A stretch of 12,437 nt of DNA from Actinomycetota bacterium (GCA_005777415.1 SXMI01000158.1:1-12437); one strand, 5' to 3'; shown: positions 1 through 7,097, numbered from the stretch's first letter. The notes: generated from the sequence alone by a model not told the origin. Numbers and translations: made by a program.

Positions 1-1063
1 CGATGCCCACGTCGAAGGTGCGGTCCGGGAACCGCTCACCGACGGGGAGGAGCCCGGTGGAGTCGGGCATGGCGGCCGTGATCGCAACCAGCTCCGGTCG
101 CCGGGCTCCCTCGAGCACCAGGGCATCGGAGAACGCAGCCGTGAACGACCCGTCCTTGAGCTCGGAGGTGTCGTGCATGTTCTTGACCTCGTCGGCCTCG
201 GCCGGCCCGTACCCGCGACCCTTCTGGGTCAGCACGTGCACGACGACCGGTCCGTCGAGCTCCTTGGCGGCGGCGAACGCCTCCTCCATCGTCGCCACGT
301 CGTGGCCGTCGTAGGGGCCCAGATAGTTGACGCCCAGCTGTTCGAAGAAGGCCGGCGGCTCGAAGATCTCCCGGATGGCGGCCTTGGCGCCGTCGACGCC
401 CCGCTCGAGGTAGCCGCCCACGACGGGGACGTCGTGGAGCAACCGCTCCATGCGGGCTCGGTTCCGCTGGTAGGTCGACGAGGCCCGGAACCTCGACAGG
501 CTCTCACCCAGCCGGGAGGCGGTCGGGGCGTAGGAGCGGCCGTTGTCGTTGAGGACGATGATGGCCTTGCGGCCCGAGTGGCCCAGGTTGTTGAGCCCCT
601 CGTAGGCCATGCCCCCGGTGAGGGCGCCGTCGCCGATGACGGCGACGACGGTGCGGTCGTCCTCGCCCCGGAGGTGCAACGCCGTCGACATGCCGTGGGC
701 GTACGACACGATCGTGGATGCGTGGCTGTTCTCGATCCAGTCGTGCTCGGACTCGGCCCGGCTCGGGTAGCCGGACAGGCCGCCCTCCTGGCGGAGCGTG
801 GAGAAGTCGTCGCAGCGGCCGGTGAGCATCTTGTGCACGTAGGCCTGGTGGCCCGTGTCCCAGAGGATGATGTCCCGGGGGGACTGGAACGTCCGGTGCA
901 CGGCGAGGGTGACCTCGACCACCCCCAGGTTGGAACCTAGGTGCCCCCCGGACTCGGTCACGCGGTCCACGATCCGGTCGCGGATCTCGGCGGCGAGCCA
1001 GGTCAGTTGTTGGTGGTCCAGATGGGCCAGGTCCTCGGGCCCGTCCAGCTTCTCGAGCAGCAT
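1..1063 (-). CDS. dxs: 1-deoxy-D-xylulose-5-phosphate synthase, N-terminal part (runs off left edge)
   Basis: DXS condenses pyruvate with glyceraldehyde 3-phosphate, using thiamine diphosphate, as the first step of the MEP isoprenoid pathway in the cytosol. The window holds 354 codons plus one base; the family is usually about 620-640 residues, so roughly the last 270 are outside. Visible family blocks are GGHLGSNLGVVE (39-50), WDTGHQAYVHK (68-78), the thiamine-diphosphate signature from GDG (144-146) to NDN (172-174), and NDNGRSYAP, the form usual in actinobacteria. The fragment ends at PDRTFDVGI, just before the expected AEQH block. The ATG at 1063 is chosen because AGGAGG lies 9 nt upstream and MLLEKLDGPEDL matches the normal start of the family. 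The frame stays open upstream, with a GTG 47 codons earlier, but that Pro/Asp-rich stretch resembles no DXS. It is the last gene of a minus-strand run, 200 bp after the membrane protein. Confidence 0.97.
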   Translation of the reverse strand, partial: MLLEKLDGPEDLAHLDHQQLTWLAAEIRDRIVDRVTESGGHLGSNLGVVEVTLAVHRTFQSPRDIILWDTGHQAYVHKMLTGRCDDFSTLRQEGGLSGYPSRAESEHDWIENSHASTIVSYAHGMSTALHLRGEDDRTVVAVIGDGALTGGMAYEGLNNLGHSGRKAIIVLNDNGRSYAPTASRLGESLSRFRASSTYQRNRARMERLLHDVPVVGGYLERGVDGAKAAIREIFEPPAFFEQLGVNYLGPYDGHDVATMEEAFAAAKELDGPVVVHVLTQKGRGYGPAEADEVKNMHDTSELKDGSFTAAFSDALVLEGARRPELVAITAAMPDSTGLLPVGERFPDRTFDVGI

Positions 1064-1091
1064 CGCGCGCGCGGCCTCCTGAACGGGTCTC

Positions 1092-1120
1092 ACCGTACCC
1101 CCATCGTCGACGACCGTCAG
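1092..1120 (-). promoter_or_regulatory. candidate promoter for dxs
   Basis: Read on the minus strand, CTGACG (1120-1115) and TACGGT (1097-1092) are separated by 17 nt. They resemble a -35 (TTGACA, four of six) and an actinobacterial -10 (TANNNT). The predicted start would give a leader of about 20 nt carrying the AGGAGG ribosome site. This suggests dxs can be transcribed independently of the two genes upstream. The rest of 1064-1263 shows no obvious gene, and I saw no thiamine-pyrophosphate riboswitch core in it. Confidence 0.45.
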
Positions 1121-1263
1121 GTCTCCCCGGTCGTCGGCGTGGACCCGCACCGCCGGGTCCGGATCGGGGCGGGAGGCGGGTGAGGTGGGCGGGATGGTCT
1201 GCACCTCCGTGGTTCGTCCGCCATCGGGTTCCCGGATGCGCCGCCCGTCGGCTGGGACGGACG

Positions 1264-2346
1264 TCACCCGGTGTGATCGGTGTTCACGCCGTCCCGGCCG
1301 CTCGCCCTCCGTCGGCGGCGGCCGAGCACGAACGCCGGGGCGCCCGCCAGGCTGGCGACGACGAACACGAGGTAGACGAGGAGTCCCAGCGCGATCGCCT
1401 GCTCGTCGGCGACACCGAGCGCCCCGAAGAACAACACGAACGCCGCCTCCCGCACCCCGAGCCCCCCGAGGGTGAGCGGGAAGTTCTGGACGACCGCCGA
1501 CGGCGGGAAGAACGCCATGGCGGCGAACAGGGTGACCTGGGGCAGGCCGAGCGCGCGGGCACAGGCCCAGACCGAGACGCACTGGAGGAACTGGAACGCC
1601 AACCCGGCGCCGATGATCCTTGCCACCCGACCGGGGTGGTGTCGGACCGCGACGATCCCGAGGTGCACCGCCCCCAGGTAGCGCTGCCAGCCGGCCCGGT
1701 CCACCAGACGGCCGGCGCCCCGGGGGTGACCGGCCACCCACAGGATCGTTCCGAGGGCGACGAGCGTGACGACGTCGACCACGACCGCGACGAGCGTCGC
1801 CGTCCCGAGCGAGGTCAGCCCGGTGCCGGCGAGCAGGCCGATCGCCGAGAGCATCGGCAGGACGAGCCAGCCCGTCAGCCGCTCCAGGCTGGTCGACGCG
1901 AACGAGTCGGCGTGGTCACCGACGTCGTCGCCCTGTCGCAGGACGCGCAGGACGTCACCACCGAACGAGGTCGGGAGCGCGTTGGAGACGAACTCACCGG
2001 CGAGCAGGTGGCTGGTGAGTCGGCGGAACGGCAGATGGATGCCGAGCGCATCGGAGACCTGGGCCCAGCGGAGCGTCTGCAGGCCGTACGCGGCCAGATG
2101 GACCACGACGGCGACCACCAGCCACCCGACGGCGGCCGAGGTCAGGACGGGCAGGAGGTCGCCCAGGGAGACGTCGGGCAGCCGCCAGAACAGGAGGGCC
2201 AGGAACGCCGCCGACACCAGCAGGCGGAGGCCGATCCGCCGCCAGTCGTTGCGGGGCAGCACGAGGGGGACAGGCTCGTCGCCGATCTCGGCGAGCGCCT
2301 CGGCCCGCTCGGCGGCGTCGGCCTCCTCGGGCGTCGGATCGTCCAT
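1264..2346 (-). CDS. lysylphosphatidylglycerol synthase TM-region / YbhN-like integral membrane protein
   Basis: A 360-residue multi-pass membrane protein of the LPG_synthase_TM family (the flippase-like half of MprF, also YbhN/AglD-type proteins). Members are proposed to move lipids or lipid-linked precursors across the membrane; the substrate here is unknown. An acidic cytosolic head (1-30) is followed by hydrophobic segments near 39-55, 66-88, 157-175, 180-205, 243-262, 271-287, 300-312 and 317-340, and a basic tail with five arginines (343-347). Two family blocks are clear: SNALPTSFGGDVLR (121-134) and LTLGGLGVRE (291-300). There is no aminoacyl-transferase domain, so it cannot be a full MprF. 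The ATG at 2346 has no good ribosome site; TAGGCT lies 10 nt upstream and could be a -10 producing an almost leaderless message. It begins 36 bp after the thioesterase stop, so it may also be read from that gene. Confidence 0.9.
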   Translation of the reverse strand: MDDPTPEEADAAERAEALAEIGDEPVPLVLPRNDWRRIGLRLLVSAAFLALLFWRLPDVSLGDLLPVLTSAAVGWLVVAVVVHLAAYGLQTLRWAQVSDALGIHLPFRRLTSHLLAGEFVSNALPTSFGGDVLRVLRQGDDVGDHADSFASTSLERLTGWLVLPMLSAIGLLAGTGLTSLGTATLVAVVVDVVTLVALGTILWVAGHPRGAGRLVDRAGWQRYLGAVHLGIVAVRHHPGRVARIIGAGLAFQFLQCVSVWACARALGLPQVTLFAAMAFFPPSAVVQNFPLTLGGLGVREAAFVLFFGALGVADEQAIALGLLVYLVFVVASLAGAPAFVLGRRRRRASGRDGVNTDHTG

Positions 2347-2382
2347 CTGCGTCGGGAGCCTACCGACGCGGTGGGTTGGTGC

Positions 2383-2760
2383 TCAGCGGGCCTTGTCCAT
2401 GAACCGCTCGACGTCGACCACGACCCGTGTCACCTTGCCGGCCGCCACCAGTCCACGCTCGTCCTTGGCCGAGACGTGGAACACCAGCCGGCGCCCCTCG
2501 ACCTTCTCCAGCGTCGCCTCGGCGGCGACCCGGCCACCGACGGCGGTGGGGGAGATGTGCTCGAGCTGGACCCGCATCCCGACGGTGCTCGTGCCCTCGT
2601 CGAGTTGACCGTCGAGCGCCCGCACGGTCGCCTCCTCGACGAGCGCCAGGATCCTCGGCGTGGCCAGCACGGGCACCTCGCCCGATCGGAAGGCGATGGC
2701 GGTGTCGTCGTCGGTCACGGTGAGTTCGACGACCGCGGACAGACCGGTGTGGATCGGCAC
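2383..2760 (-). CDS. FlK-like hot-dog-fold acyl-CoA thioesterase
   Basis: A 125-residue single hot-dog-domain protein, probably hydrolysing an acyl-CoA thioester in the cytosol; the substrate cannot be read from the sequence. Placement rests on the spacing of the fluoroacetyl-CoA thioesterase (FlK) catalytic residues. Thr34 in VLATPRILALVEE is followed eight residues later by Glu42, and His68 occurs in RVQLEHISPTAVG, the same Thr/Glu/His set as FlK. The block VEGRRLVFHVSA also matches. There is no evidence that it acts on fluorinated substrates; related proteins are common in actinobacteria as generic thioesterases. The GTG at 2760 gives MPIHTGLSAVVELTV, a natural start for the family, and has TATGGT 7 nt upstream. 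ATGs at 2778 and 2772 would add six or four residues. It is divergent from tldD and first in the run leading to the membrane protein and dxs. Confidence 0.82.
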   Translation of the reverse strand: MPIHTGLSAVVELTVTDDDTAIAFRSGEVPVLATPRILALVEEATVRALDGQLDEGTSTVGMRVQLEHISPTAVGGRVAAEATLEKVEGRRLVFHVSAKDERGLVAAGKVTRVVVDVERFMDKAR

Positions 2761-2767
2761 GAGGGAT

Positions 2768-2773
2768 ACCATA
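2768..2773 (-). promoter_or_regulatory. candidate -10 box of a leaderless thioesterase transcript
   Basis: TATGGT on the minus strand fits TANNNT and ends 7 nt before the GTG at 2760, which would place the transcript start at or next to the start codon. No convincing -35 is visible. The same arrangement occurs before the TetR gene and before map. Confidence 0.35.
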
Positions 2774-2820
2774 AGCATTCGCCGCGGCCCCCACGAAACG
2801 GGCGTGGCGGGCCCGCCGGA

Positions 2821-2832
2821 CCGACCGGTCGG
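2821..2832. promoter_or_regulatory. 12-bp perfect palindrome in the thioesterase/tldD divergent region
   Basis: CCGACCGGTCGG reads the same on both strands and lies 20 nt before the tldD ATG, in the 92-bp region between the two divergent starts. It could be a protein-binding site. In DNA this GC-rich a 12-bp palindrome can also arise by chance, so the assignment is weak. Confidence 0.25.
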
Positions 2833-2852
2833 CCGGTGCAGAGAGGCGGACC

Positions 2853-4247
2853 ATGATCGACGACGACGTCATCGAGCGGGTGCTCACCGCGGGAATGGCC
2901 CGGGGAGCCGACTTCGTCGAGGTGTTCGCCGAGGACAAGCGCTCGTCGTCCGCGCTGCTCGACGACGGCCGGGTCGAGGAGCTCACCTCGGGCCGGGACC
3001 GGGGCGCCGGGATCCGGGTCGTGGTCGGCGAGTCGACCGGGTTCGCCCACACCTCGGACCTGTCCGAGGCCGGCCTGCTCACCGCGACCGAGGCCGCCGC
3101 CGCAGCCTCACGCGGTGCGGGGGAACCCGGGACGCCGCAGTCGCTCGGTCGGGTCGCGGTCGCGCCGGCGAACGTGGTCGTCGTGCAACCGGCCGATGTG
3201 GGCAAGGGTCGCAAGGTCGAGCTGCTCCTCGCTGCCGACGACGCCGCCCGGTCGGTCGGCAGCTCGATCACCCAGGTGTCGGCCCGGTATGCGGACTCGC
3301 GGCGCCGGATCCTGGTGGCGAACAGCGACGGGGTCCTGGCCGGCGACGACCAGGTCAAGACGCTGTTCTCGGTCTCGTGCGTGGCCTCGGGTGACGCCGG
3401 CATGCAGACCGGCCGGGAGTCCGTCGGCCGGACCGTCGGCTTCGAGCTGTTCGACGAGCTCGACGTCGCCGAGCTGGCGTCCTCGGCGGCGGGACGGGCG
3501 ATCACCAAGCTGTCGGCCCGACCGGCTCCGTCCGGCGAGATGACGGTCGTCATCGGCCCGGGCGGCGGGGGCGTGATGTTCCACGAGGCCTGCGGTCACG
3601 GGCTCGAGGCCGACCTGGTGGCCAAGGGTGCGTCGGTGTTCGCCGGTCGCATCGGCGAGCAGGTGGCGAGCCCGCTCGTGACGCTGGTCGACGACGGCAC
3701 GATGGGTGGCGAATGGGGGTGCTTCGCGATCGATGACGAGGGACGCCCGGCGCAGCGGAACGTCCTGATCCAGGACGGCGTGCTCGTCGACTACATGTGG
3801 GACGGTCTGCGGGCCCGGGCCGAGGGGCGTCCGTCGAGCGGCAACGGGCGGCGCCAGAGCTACCAGCACCTCCCGATGGTGCGGATGACGAACACCTACC
3901 TGCTCGGCGGGACGTCGGTGCCCGACGACATCGTCGCCGACACGCCGAGCGGGGTGTACGTCGCCCACCTGGGCGGCGGGCAGGTGAACACGGCCAACGG
4001 GGACTTCGTGTTCGGCATGACCGAGGCGTACCTCATCGAGGACGGCCGGATCACCGAACCGCTGCGCGAGGGGAACCTGATCGGCAACGGTCCGGCGGTG
4101 CTCGGGGCGATCGACGCCGTGGGCGACGACTTCTCCATGGGTCCGCCGGGAACCTGCGGCAAGGACGGCCAGGGGGTGCCCGTCGGCGACGGGGTCCCAA
4201 CGCTGCGTGTCACCAGCGGGCTCACCATCGGCGGCACCGCCGCGTAG
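2853..4247 (+). CDS. tldD: TldD metalloprotease subunit
   Basis: A 464-residue TldD-family protein. In E. coli TldD and TldE (PmbA) form a zinc-dependent peptidase that degrades unfolded peptides and takes part in microcin B17 maturation and CcdA turnover. The metal site is intact: His244-Glu245 and His249 in FHEACGHGLEAD (HExxxH), and Cys435 in GTCGKDGQ near the C-terminus. The N-terminal half (about 1-220) is the substrate-chamber domain with no motif of its own. The C-terminus PTLRVTSGLTIGG is typical of the family. Length is normal. The ATG at 2853 is preceded by GAGAGG at suitable spacing. It is divergent from the thioesterase and convergent with the P450, whose stop lies only 29 bp beyond. 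No terminator is visible between them, whereas a degenerate second copy of the tldD 3' end at 6333-6410 is followed by one. Confidence 0.95.
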   Translation: MIDDDVIERVLTAGMARGADFVEVFAEDKRSSSALLDDGRVEELTSGRDRGAGIRVVVGESTGFAHTSDLSEAGLLTATEAAAAASRGAGEPGTPQSLGRVAVAPANVVVVQPADVGKGRKVELLLAADDAARSVGSSITQVSARYADSRRRILVANSDGVLAGDDQVKTLFSVSCVASGDAGMQTGRESVGRTVGFELFDELDVAELASSAAGRAITKLSARPAPSGEMTVVIGPGGGGVMFHEACGHGLEADLVAKGASVFAGRIGEQVASPLVTLVDDGTMGGEWGCFAIDDEGRPAQRNVLIQDGVLVDYMWDGLRARAEGRPSSGNGRRQSYQHLPMVRMTNTYLLGGTSVPDDIVADTPSGVYVAHLGGGQVNTANGDFVFGMTEAYLIEDGRITEPLREGNLIGNGPAVLGAIDAVGDDFSMGPPGTCGKDGQGVPVGDGVPTLRVTSGLTIGGTAA

Positions 4248-4276
4248 AGCGGAGGTCCCCCTTCGACAGCCACAGC

Positions 4277-5596
4277 TCAGCGGCGGCCGACGACCCGTGC
4301 CCGCAGGCCGCTCGGTTGGGTGAACGGGCGGGCGGTGGCCGTCAGTCCCCGGCGGCCCAGGTCCAGCTCCAGGTCGAAGTGGTTGACCCAGTTCGAGATC
4401 ATCTCCACGGCGATCAGCTCGCCGAGCGCCGCCCCGGTACAGCGGTGGATGCCACTGCCGAACGGATTGACGTGCCGGCGCAGCTCAGCGGCGCCCGGCT
4501 GCAGGAAGCGCGTCGGGTCGAACCTCTGGGGGTCGGGGAAGAACTCCTCGTCGAGGTGGTCGCTGGCGATCACCACGAGCAGCTCATCGCCCTTGCGGAT
4601 CTGGTAGCCGCTGAACTCGAAGTCCTCTTCAGCGAACCGCAGCACGGACGACCCCGGCGGGTTGATTCGGACGGTCTCCAAGAACGCAGCCCGAAGGTAC
4701 TTCTGCGAGGCCGGGTCCACCGGGCCGTCGGCGTCCTCCGAGAGCGCGTCGTGCTCCGCCCGGACCTGGGTCAGCGCGTCGGGGTTGCTCAGGAGCCGGA
4801 AGAGCAGGAACGACGAGGCCGAGGCCACGGTGTCGAACCCGGCCAGGTAGGCGCCGTACGGCACCGAGACGAGGTCGGCGTCGGTCCACTCACCCAGCTC
4901 CGGCGGCGGCGGGAAGCTCAGGTAGTGGCCGACGAGCGTCGAGGCGACACGGTCGGGGTCCTGACGAATCTTGCCGACCAGGTCGAGCAGGTGCGCCGTC
5001 ATCCGCTTGCGCACCGACTGGTACGCCGGGTTCCAGAGGACGGCGCGCGGGGCGTGGCCGAACGTGGCCCAGATCATGGTGTGCACCACGAGCGCCAGGT
5101 CGCGCTTGGAGAACGGGAACGGCTCACCGTTGAGCAGCCGGCTCAGCACGTCGACCGTCTGGGTCTGCGCCTCACTGAGGACGTCGATCCGCACGCCGGG
5201 CCCCCACCGGGCGGTGTGCTCGCCGAGCCAGTTCTGGATGTCCACCCGTCGGGTCGACTCCAGGCTGTGGTTCATGAACTGATGGTGCGACTTGCGGATC
5301 AGCTGGCGGTTGGGGCCGTCGATCATGCTCGGCAGCCGGCTCTCCATCTCGCCGTCGAGTACGTGCAGTGAGTTGCTCGTCCGCAGCCCGGTGTCGCCCT
5401 GGAGCAGAGCGATCGCGTCGGGGCCCATGAGGCACGTCAGCTCGAGGTTGACCATCTTGAGCCGGAATGCGTCGCCGTAGGTCGCTCGGGTCCGGGTCAA
5501 GAATGGCAGCACGTCACCGGTGAAGGGACGGAGCGGACCAAGGACCGGTGTGGACTTCACCAGCGGCGGCCGGCCAGGTGCAGTAGTGGTCGTCAT
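4277..5596 (-). CDS. cytochrome P450 monooxygenase
   Basis: A 439-residue soluble P450 that should insert one oxygen atom into an organic substrate using electrons from a separate ferredoxin system; no ferredoxin or reductase gene is in the window. All core elements are present: I-helix AGFDT (252-256) with the Asp-Thr pair used in oxygen activation, ExxR as ETVR (307-310), the FDPTRF block with Arg363, and the haem loop FGSGIHRCTG with thiolate ligand Cys386. I cannot assign a CYP family or substrate. The ATG at 5596 is firm: GGAGG lies 7 nt upstream, and an in-frame ATG 15 codons earlier falls inside the TetR gene. Only one base separates the TetR stop from this start, so the two are translated from one message. 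Two lines sampled by hand are 67-68% GC, slightly below the flanking genes, in keeping with acquisition but not proof of it. Confidence 0.95.
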   Translation of the reverse strand: MTTTTAPGRPPLVKSTPVLGPLRPFTGDVLPFLTRTRATYGDAFRLKMVNLELTCLMGPDAIALLQGDTGLRTSNSLHVLDGEMESRLPSMIDGPNRQLIRKSHHQFMNHSLESTRRVDIQNWLGEHTARWGPGVRIDVLSEAQTQTVDVLSRLLNGEPFPFSKRDLALVVHTMIWATFGHAPRAVLWNPAYQSVRKRMTAHLLDLVGKIRQDPDRVASTLVGHYLSFPPPPELGEWTDADLVSVPYGAYLAGFDTVASASSFLLFRLLSNPDALTQVRAEHDALSEDADGPVDPASQKYLRAAFLETVRINPPGSSVLRFAEEDFEFSGYQIRKGDELLVVIASDHLDEEFFPDPQRFDPTRFLQPGAAELRRHVNPFGSGIHRCTGAALGELIAVEMISNWVNHFDLELDLGRRGLTATARPFTQPSGLRARVVGRR

Positions 5597-5597
5597 G

Positions 5598-6218
5598 TCA
5601 CTTCCTCCAGTGGTCGAGGGACCCTGTGACCAGGTCGACAAGCAGATCAGTGCGGCGCCGTCGATCGGTGATCGACGCCTCGTCGGTGGCGAGCAGCCCG
5701 AACAGACCCGTCAGGAAGACCATCGTCAGGTCGACCGGGTCGGCGTCAGGTGCCCGACGAGCGATCTCGGCGACGAGCATCAGGCCGAGCGGGTGGTCCT
5801 CGACCGAGAGCAGCTGCACGAACTCGTGGCGGAACTGCGCCGCGCACAGGTCGCGCACGAGCTGGCGGCCGATACGTTCCTCGGCGGCGAAGACCGTGTC
5901 GACGACCGACAGGAAGAGGTCCCGGATCGCGGCCTCGGCACCGACGGACGCCAAGGCTGCGTCGGCGATGAGCTGCTCCTCGGCGGAGAGCAGTTCCCGC
6001 AGGACCTCGTCCTTCCCGGTGAAGTGGACGTAGAACGCGCCGCGGGACAGGCCCACGCGGTCGGTGATGACCGAGATCTCGGTGGCGGCGAACCCCCTCG
6101 CTCCGAACTCTCTGACCGTCTCCTCGTAGAGCCGGGCGCGGGTCGCCTCCCGCTTGGCGGTGCGACGGTCCGTTGCGGGCGGGGCCGGCGAGGGTGGGGT
6201 CGGTGCGGTGGTGGCCAC
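5598..6218 (-). CDS. TetR/AcrR-family transcriptional regulator
   Basis: A 206-residue one-component repressor. A short Pro/Thr-rich N-terminus precedes the TetR DNA-binding domain (about 19-66), with the helix-turn-helix in ATEISVITDRVGLSRGAFYVHF (45-66), where GAFYVHF is the hallmark recognition-helix end. The rest is an all-helical ligand and dimer domain of normal size. The longest open frame would start at 6458, but it would cross the promoter and the tldD remnant, and its extra residues look nothing like TetR. The GTG at 6218 is preferred because TACCGT ends 6 nt upstream, implying a leaderless message. It is the first gene of a two-gene operon with the P450 and probably represses both through the palindrome at 6231-6251. 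The inducer is unknown but may be the P450 substrate. Confidence 0.92.
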   Translation of the reverse strand: MATTAPTPPSPAPPATDRRTAKREATRARLYEETVREFGARGFAATEISVITDRVGLSRGAFYVHFTGKDEVLRELLSAEEQLIADAALASVGAEAAIRDLFLSVVDTVFAAEERIGRQLVRDLCAAQFRHEFVQLLSVEDHPLGLMLVAEIARRAPDADPVDLTMVFLTGLFGLLATDEASITDRRRRTDLLVDLVTGSLDHWRK

Positions 6219-6224
6219 GGCGCT

Positions 6225-6254
6225 ACGGTAACGCGGTTCACTAAACCGCGTCAC
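6225..6254 (-). promoter_or_regulatory. tetR-P450 promoter with embedded operator palindrome
   Basis: On the minus strand GTGACG (6254-6249, four of six matches to TTGACA) and TACCGT (6230-6225, TANNNT) are 18 nt apart, and the -10 ends 6 nt before the GTG start. The spacer and part of the -35 form an inverted repeat. The arms ACGCGGTT (6231-6238) and AACCGCGT (6244-6251) are perfectly complementary over 8 bp around a 5-nt centre. The symmetry continues as GT/AC after one mismatch. A 21-bp palindrome in this position is the classic autorepression site of TetR proteins, so bound repressor would block RNA polymerase directly. Confidence 0.75.
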
Positions 6255-6332
6255 CAATGAGTGCGGTGCCGTGCCGCGAGCAGTAGCGCCAGGGATCCAC
6301 GTGACCCTCAAGGCCCAGTAGCCACTGCAGAT

Positions 6333-6410
6333 GGTGTACCCGTTGACAGTGACGGGGTCCCGACCCTGCGGGTCACCTCGGGTCTCACCATCGGCGGCAT
6401 CGCCGCCTAG
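6333..6410 (+). pseudogene. remnant of a second tldD 3' end (last 26 codons with stop)
   Basis: The plus strand reads GVPVDSDGVPTLRV then TSGLTIGGIAA and a TAG stop, against the intact TldD ending GVPVGDGVPTLRV then TSGLTIGGTAA. Over the final 60 bases, 6351-6410 matches 4188-4247 at 51 positions (85%) without gaps. Seven codons differ there and six of the changes are synonymous, including AGC versus TCG for serine; the exception is Thr to Ile. Upstream, GVPV is also kept with synonymous third-base changes and one inserted codon. Similarity then fades, and no HExxxH region is present, so this is a fragment. The synonymous pattern means both copies evolved as working genes before this one was cut down. 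A hairpin 18 bp downstream would suit a gene end. Confidence 0.8.
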
Positions 6411-6428
6411 CTCCCCGACCCCGGACGC

Positions 6429-6460
6429 GGATGGGCCCCCGCCGGAGCAGGGGCCCATCC
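6429..6460. terminator. strong hairpin, probable bidirectional terminator without a U-tract
   Basis: The arms GGATGGGCCCC (6429-6439) and GGGGCCCATCC (6450-6460) are perfectly complementary over 11 bp with a 10-nt loop. Neither strand has a run of T after the stem, so it is not a textbook intrinsic terminator, but stems of this kind often act as terminators in high-GC actinobacteria. It lies 18 bp after the stop of the tldD remnant on the plus strand and 31 bp after the lipoprotein stop on the minus strand, as expected for a terminator shared by convergent genes. Confidence 0.6.
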
Positions 6461-6491
6461 ATGACTCGTGCCGGGCGCGCCGGCCGGTACG

Positions 6492-6953
6492 TCAGTTGTT
6501 GCCGTCACCCATGTCGCCGGCATCGGGCATGTCGCCCCCCATGCTGCCCGCGAGGCTCTGGAGCGTCTCGGTGGCCTGCTGGCTGCACTCCTGGATCGCA
6601 GAGCCGAGCGACGGGTCCTGGATGACCTCGCTCGCAAGACCGGCGGCGTCGGTCGCGAGCTGCTGGGCCTGCTGCTCGAGTTCGCTGGCGAGCGTCGAGT
6701 CCTTGTTCTCGACCGCGGTCTTGGCGGTCTCGGCGAGCTCGTTCACCTGGTTGCAGAAGTCGTCGACCTTCGCGTTGCCGGTGTTGGAGCTGCCGGAGCT
6801 GCTGGAGCCGCCGGACTCGGTTCCGGAGCCGCCGGAGTCGGTGCCGGCGGCCGTGGTGGCCGAGCCGCTCTCGGAGGAGTCGTCGCCGCCGCAGCCGGCG
6901 GCCACGCCGGTCACGAGGGCCAGCGCGAACGCCAGGGTGAGGAATCGCTTCAT
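6492..6953 (-). CDS. small secreted lipoprotein of unknown function
   Basis: A 153-residue protein with a clear lipoprotein signal: Met-Lys-Arg, a hydrophobic core (4-16), and AAGC ending at Cys21, which should be lipidated after cleavage. A Gly/Ser/Thr-rich linker (26-60) follows, then an acidic, Gln-rich helical region (62-135) and a Gly/Asp/Met tail ending in two asparagines. Cys67 and Cys123 are the only other cysteines and could form one disulphide outside the membrane. I recognise no catalytic motif; a similar design occurs in many small actinobacterial lipoproteins with a single helical domain. The ATG at 6953 has GAAAGG 7 nt upstream, and the longer open frame to 7433 has no support. 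It is divergent from the first PmbA gene and convergent with the tldD remnant. Confidence 0.88.
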   Translation of the reverse strand: MKRFLTLAFALALVTGVAAGCGGDDSSESGSATTAAGTDSGGSGTESGGSSSSGSSNTGNAKVDDFCNQVNELAETAKTAVENKDSTLASELEQQAQQLATDAAGLASEVIQDPSLGSAIQECSQQATETLQSLAGSMGGDMPDAGDMGDGNN

Positions 6954-7097
6954 GACGGGGCCTTTCGATGGTGGTTCGGACGGCCGGTCGACCGACCTGC
7001 CGGTGCCGCTGGACTCGACCCGACCCCACAGTTCTACCGGGCGACGGGTCGTGGCCGTCGGATCTTCGGGTCGGGGTCGCTGTGGCAGGCTGCACCG

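Noticed and set aside
1064..1263. Thiamine-pyrophosphate riboswitch ahead of dxs
   Set aside because: I looked for the conserved CTGAGA and ACC-type core on the minus strand and did not find a convincing set. A simple promoter explains the region.
1180..2856. 558-codon plus-strand open frame opposite the membrane protein and thioesterase
   Set aside because: It is charged, low-complexity and Gln/Arg/Asp-rich, without family features, and opposes two recognisable genes. Long antisense frames are expected at this GC content.
3797..5371. 524-codon plus-strand open frame across the tldD end and the P450
   Set aside because: It overlaps tldD in another frame and lies antisense to a P450 with every motif intact. 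Its product has no domain character.
4277..6218. A defence or toxin-antitoxin island
   Set aside because: Only a P450 and a TetR regulator are present. There is no nuclease, helicase, integrase, transposase or toxin-like gene, so metabolic cargo is the better reading.
6219..6458. 80-residue extension of the TetR protein
   Set aside because: It would run through the operator, promoter and tldD remnant, and it adds no TetR-like sequence.
6468..7097. N-terminal extension of 210 residues on the first PmbA
   Set aside because: The extension is antisense to a lipoprotein with signal peptide and ribosome site, and PmbA proteins have the length obtained from 7098.
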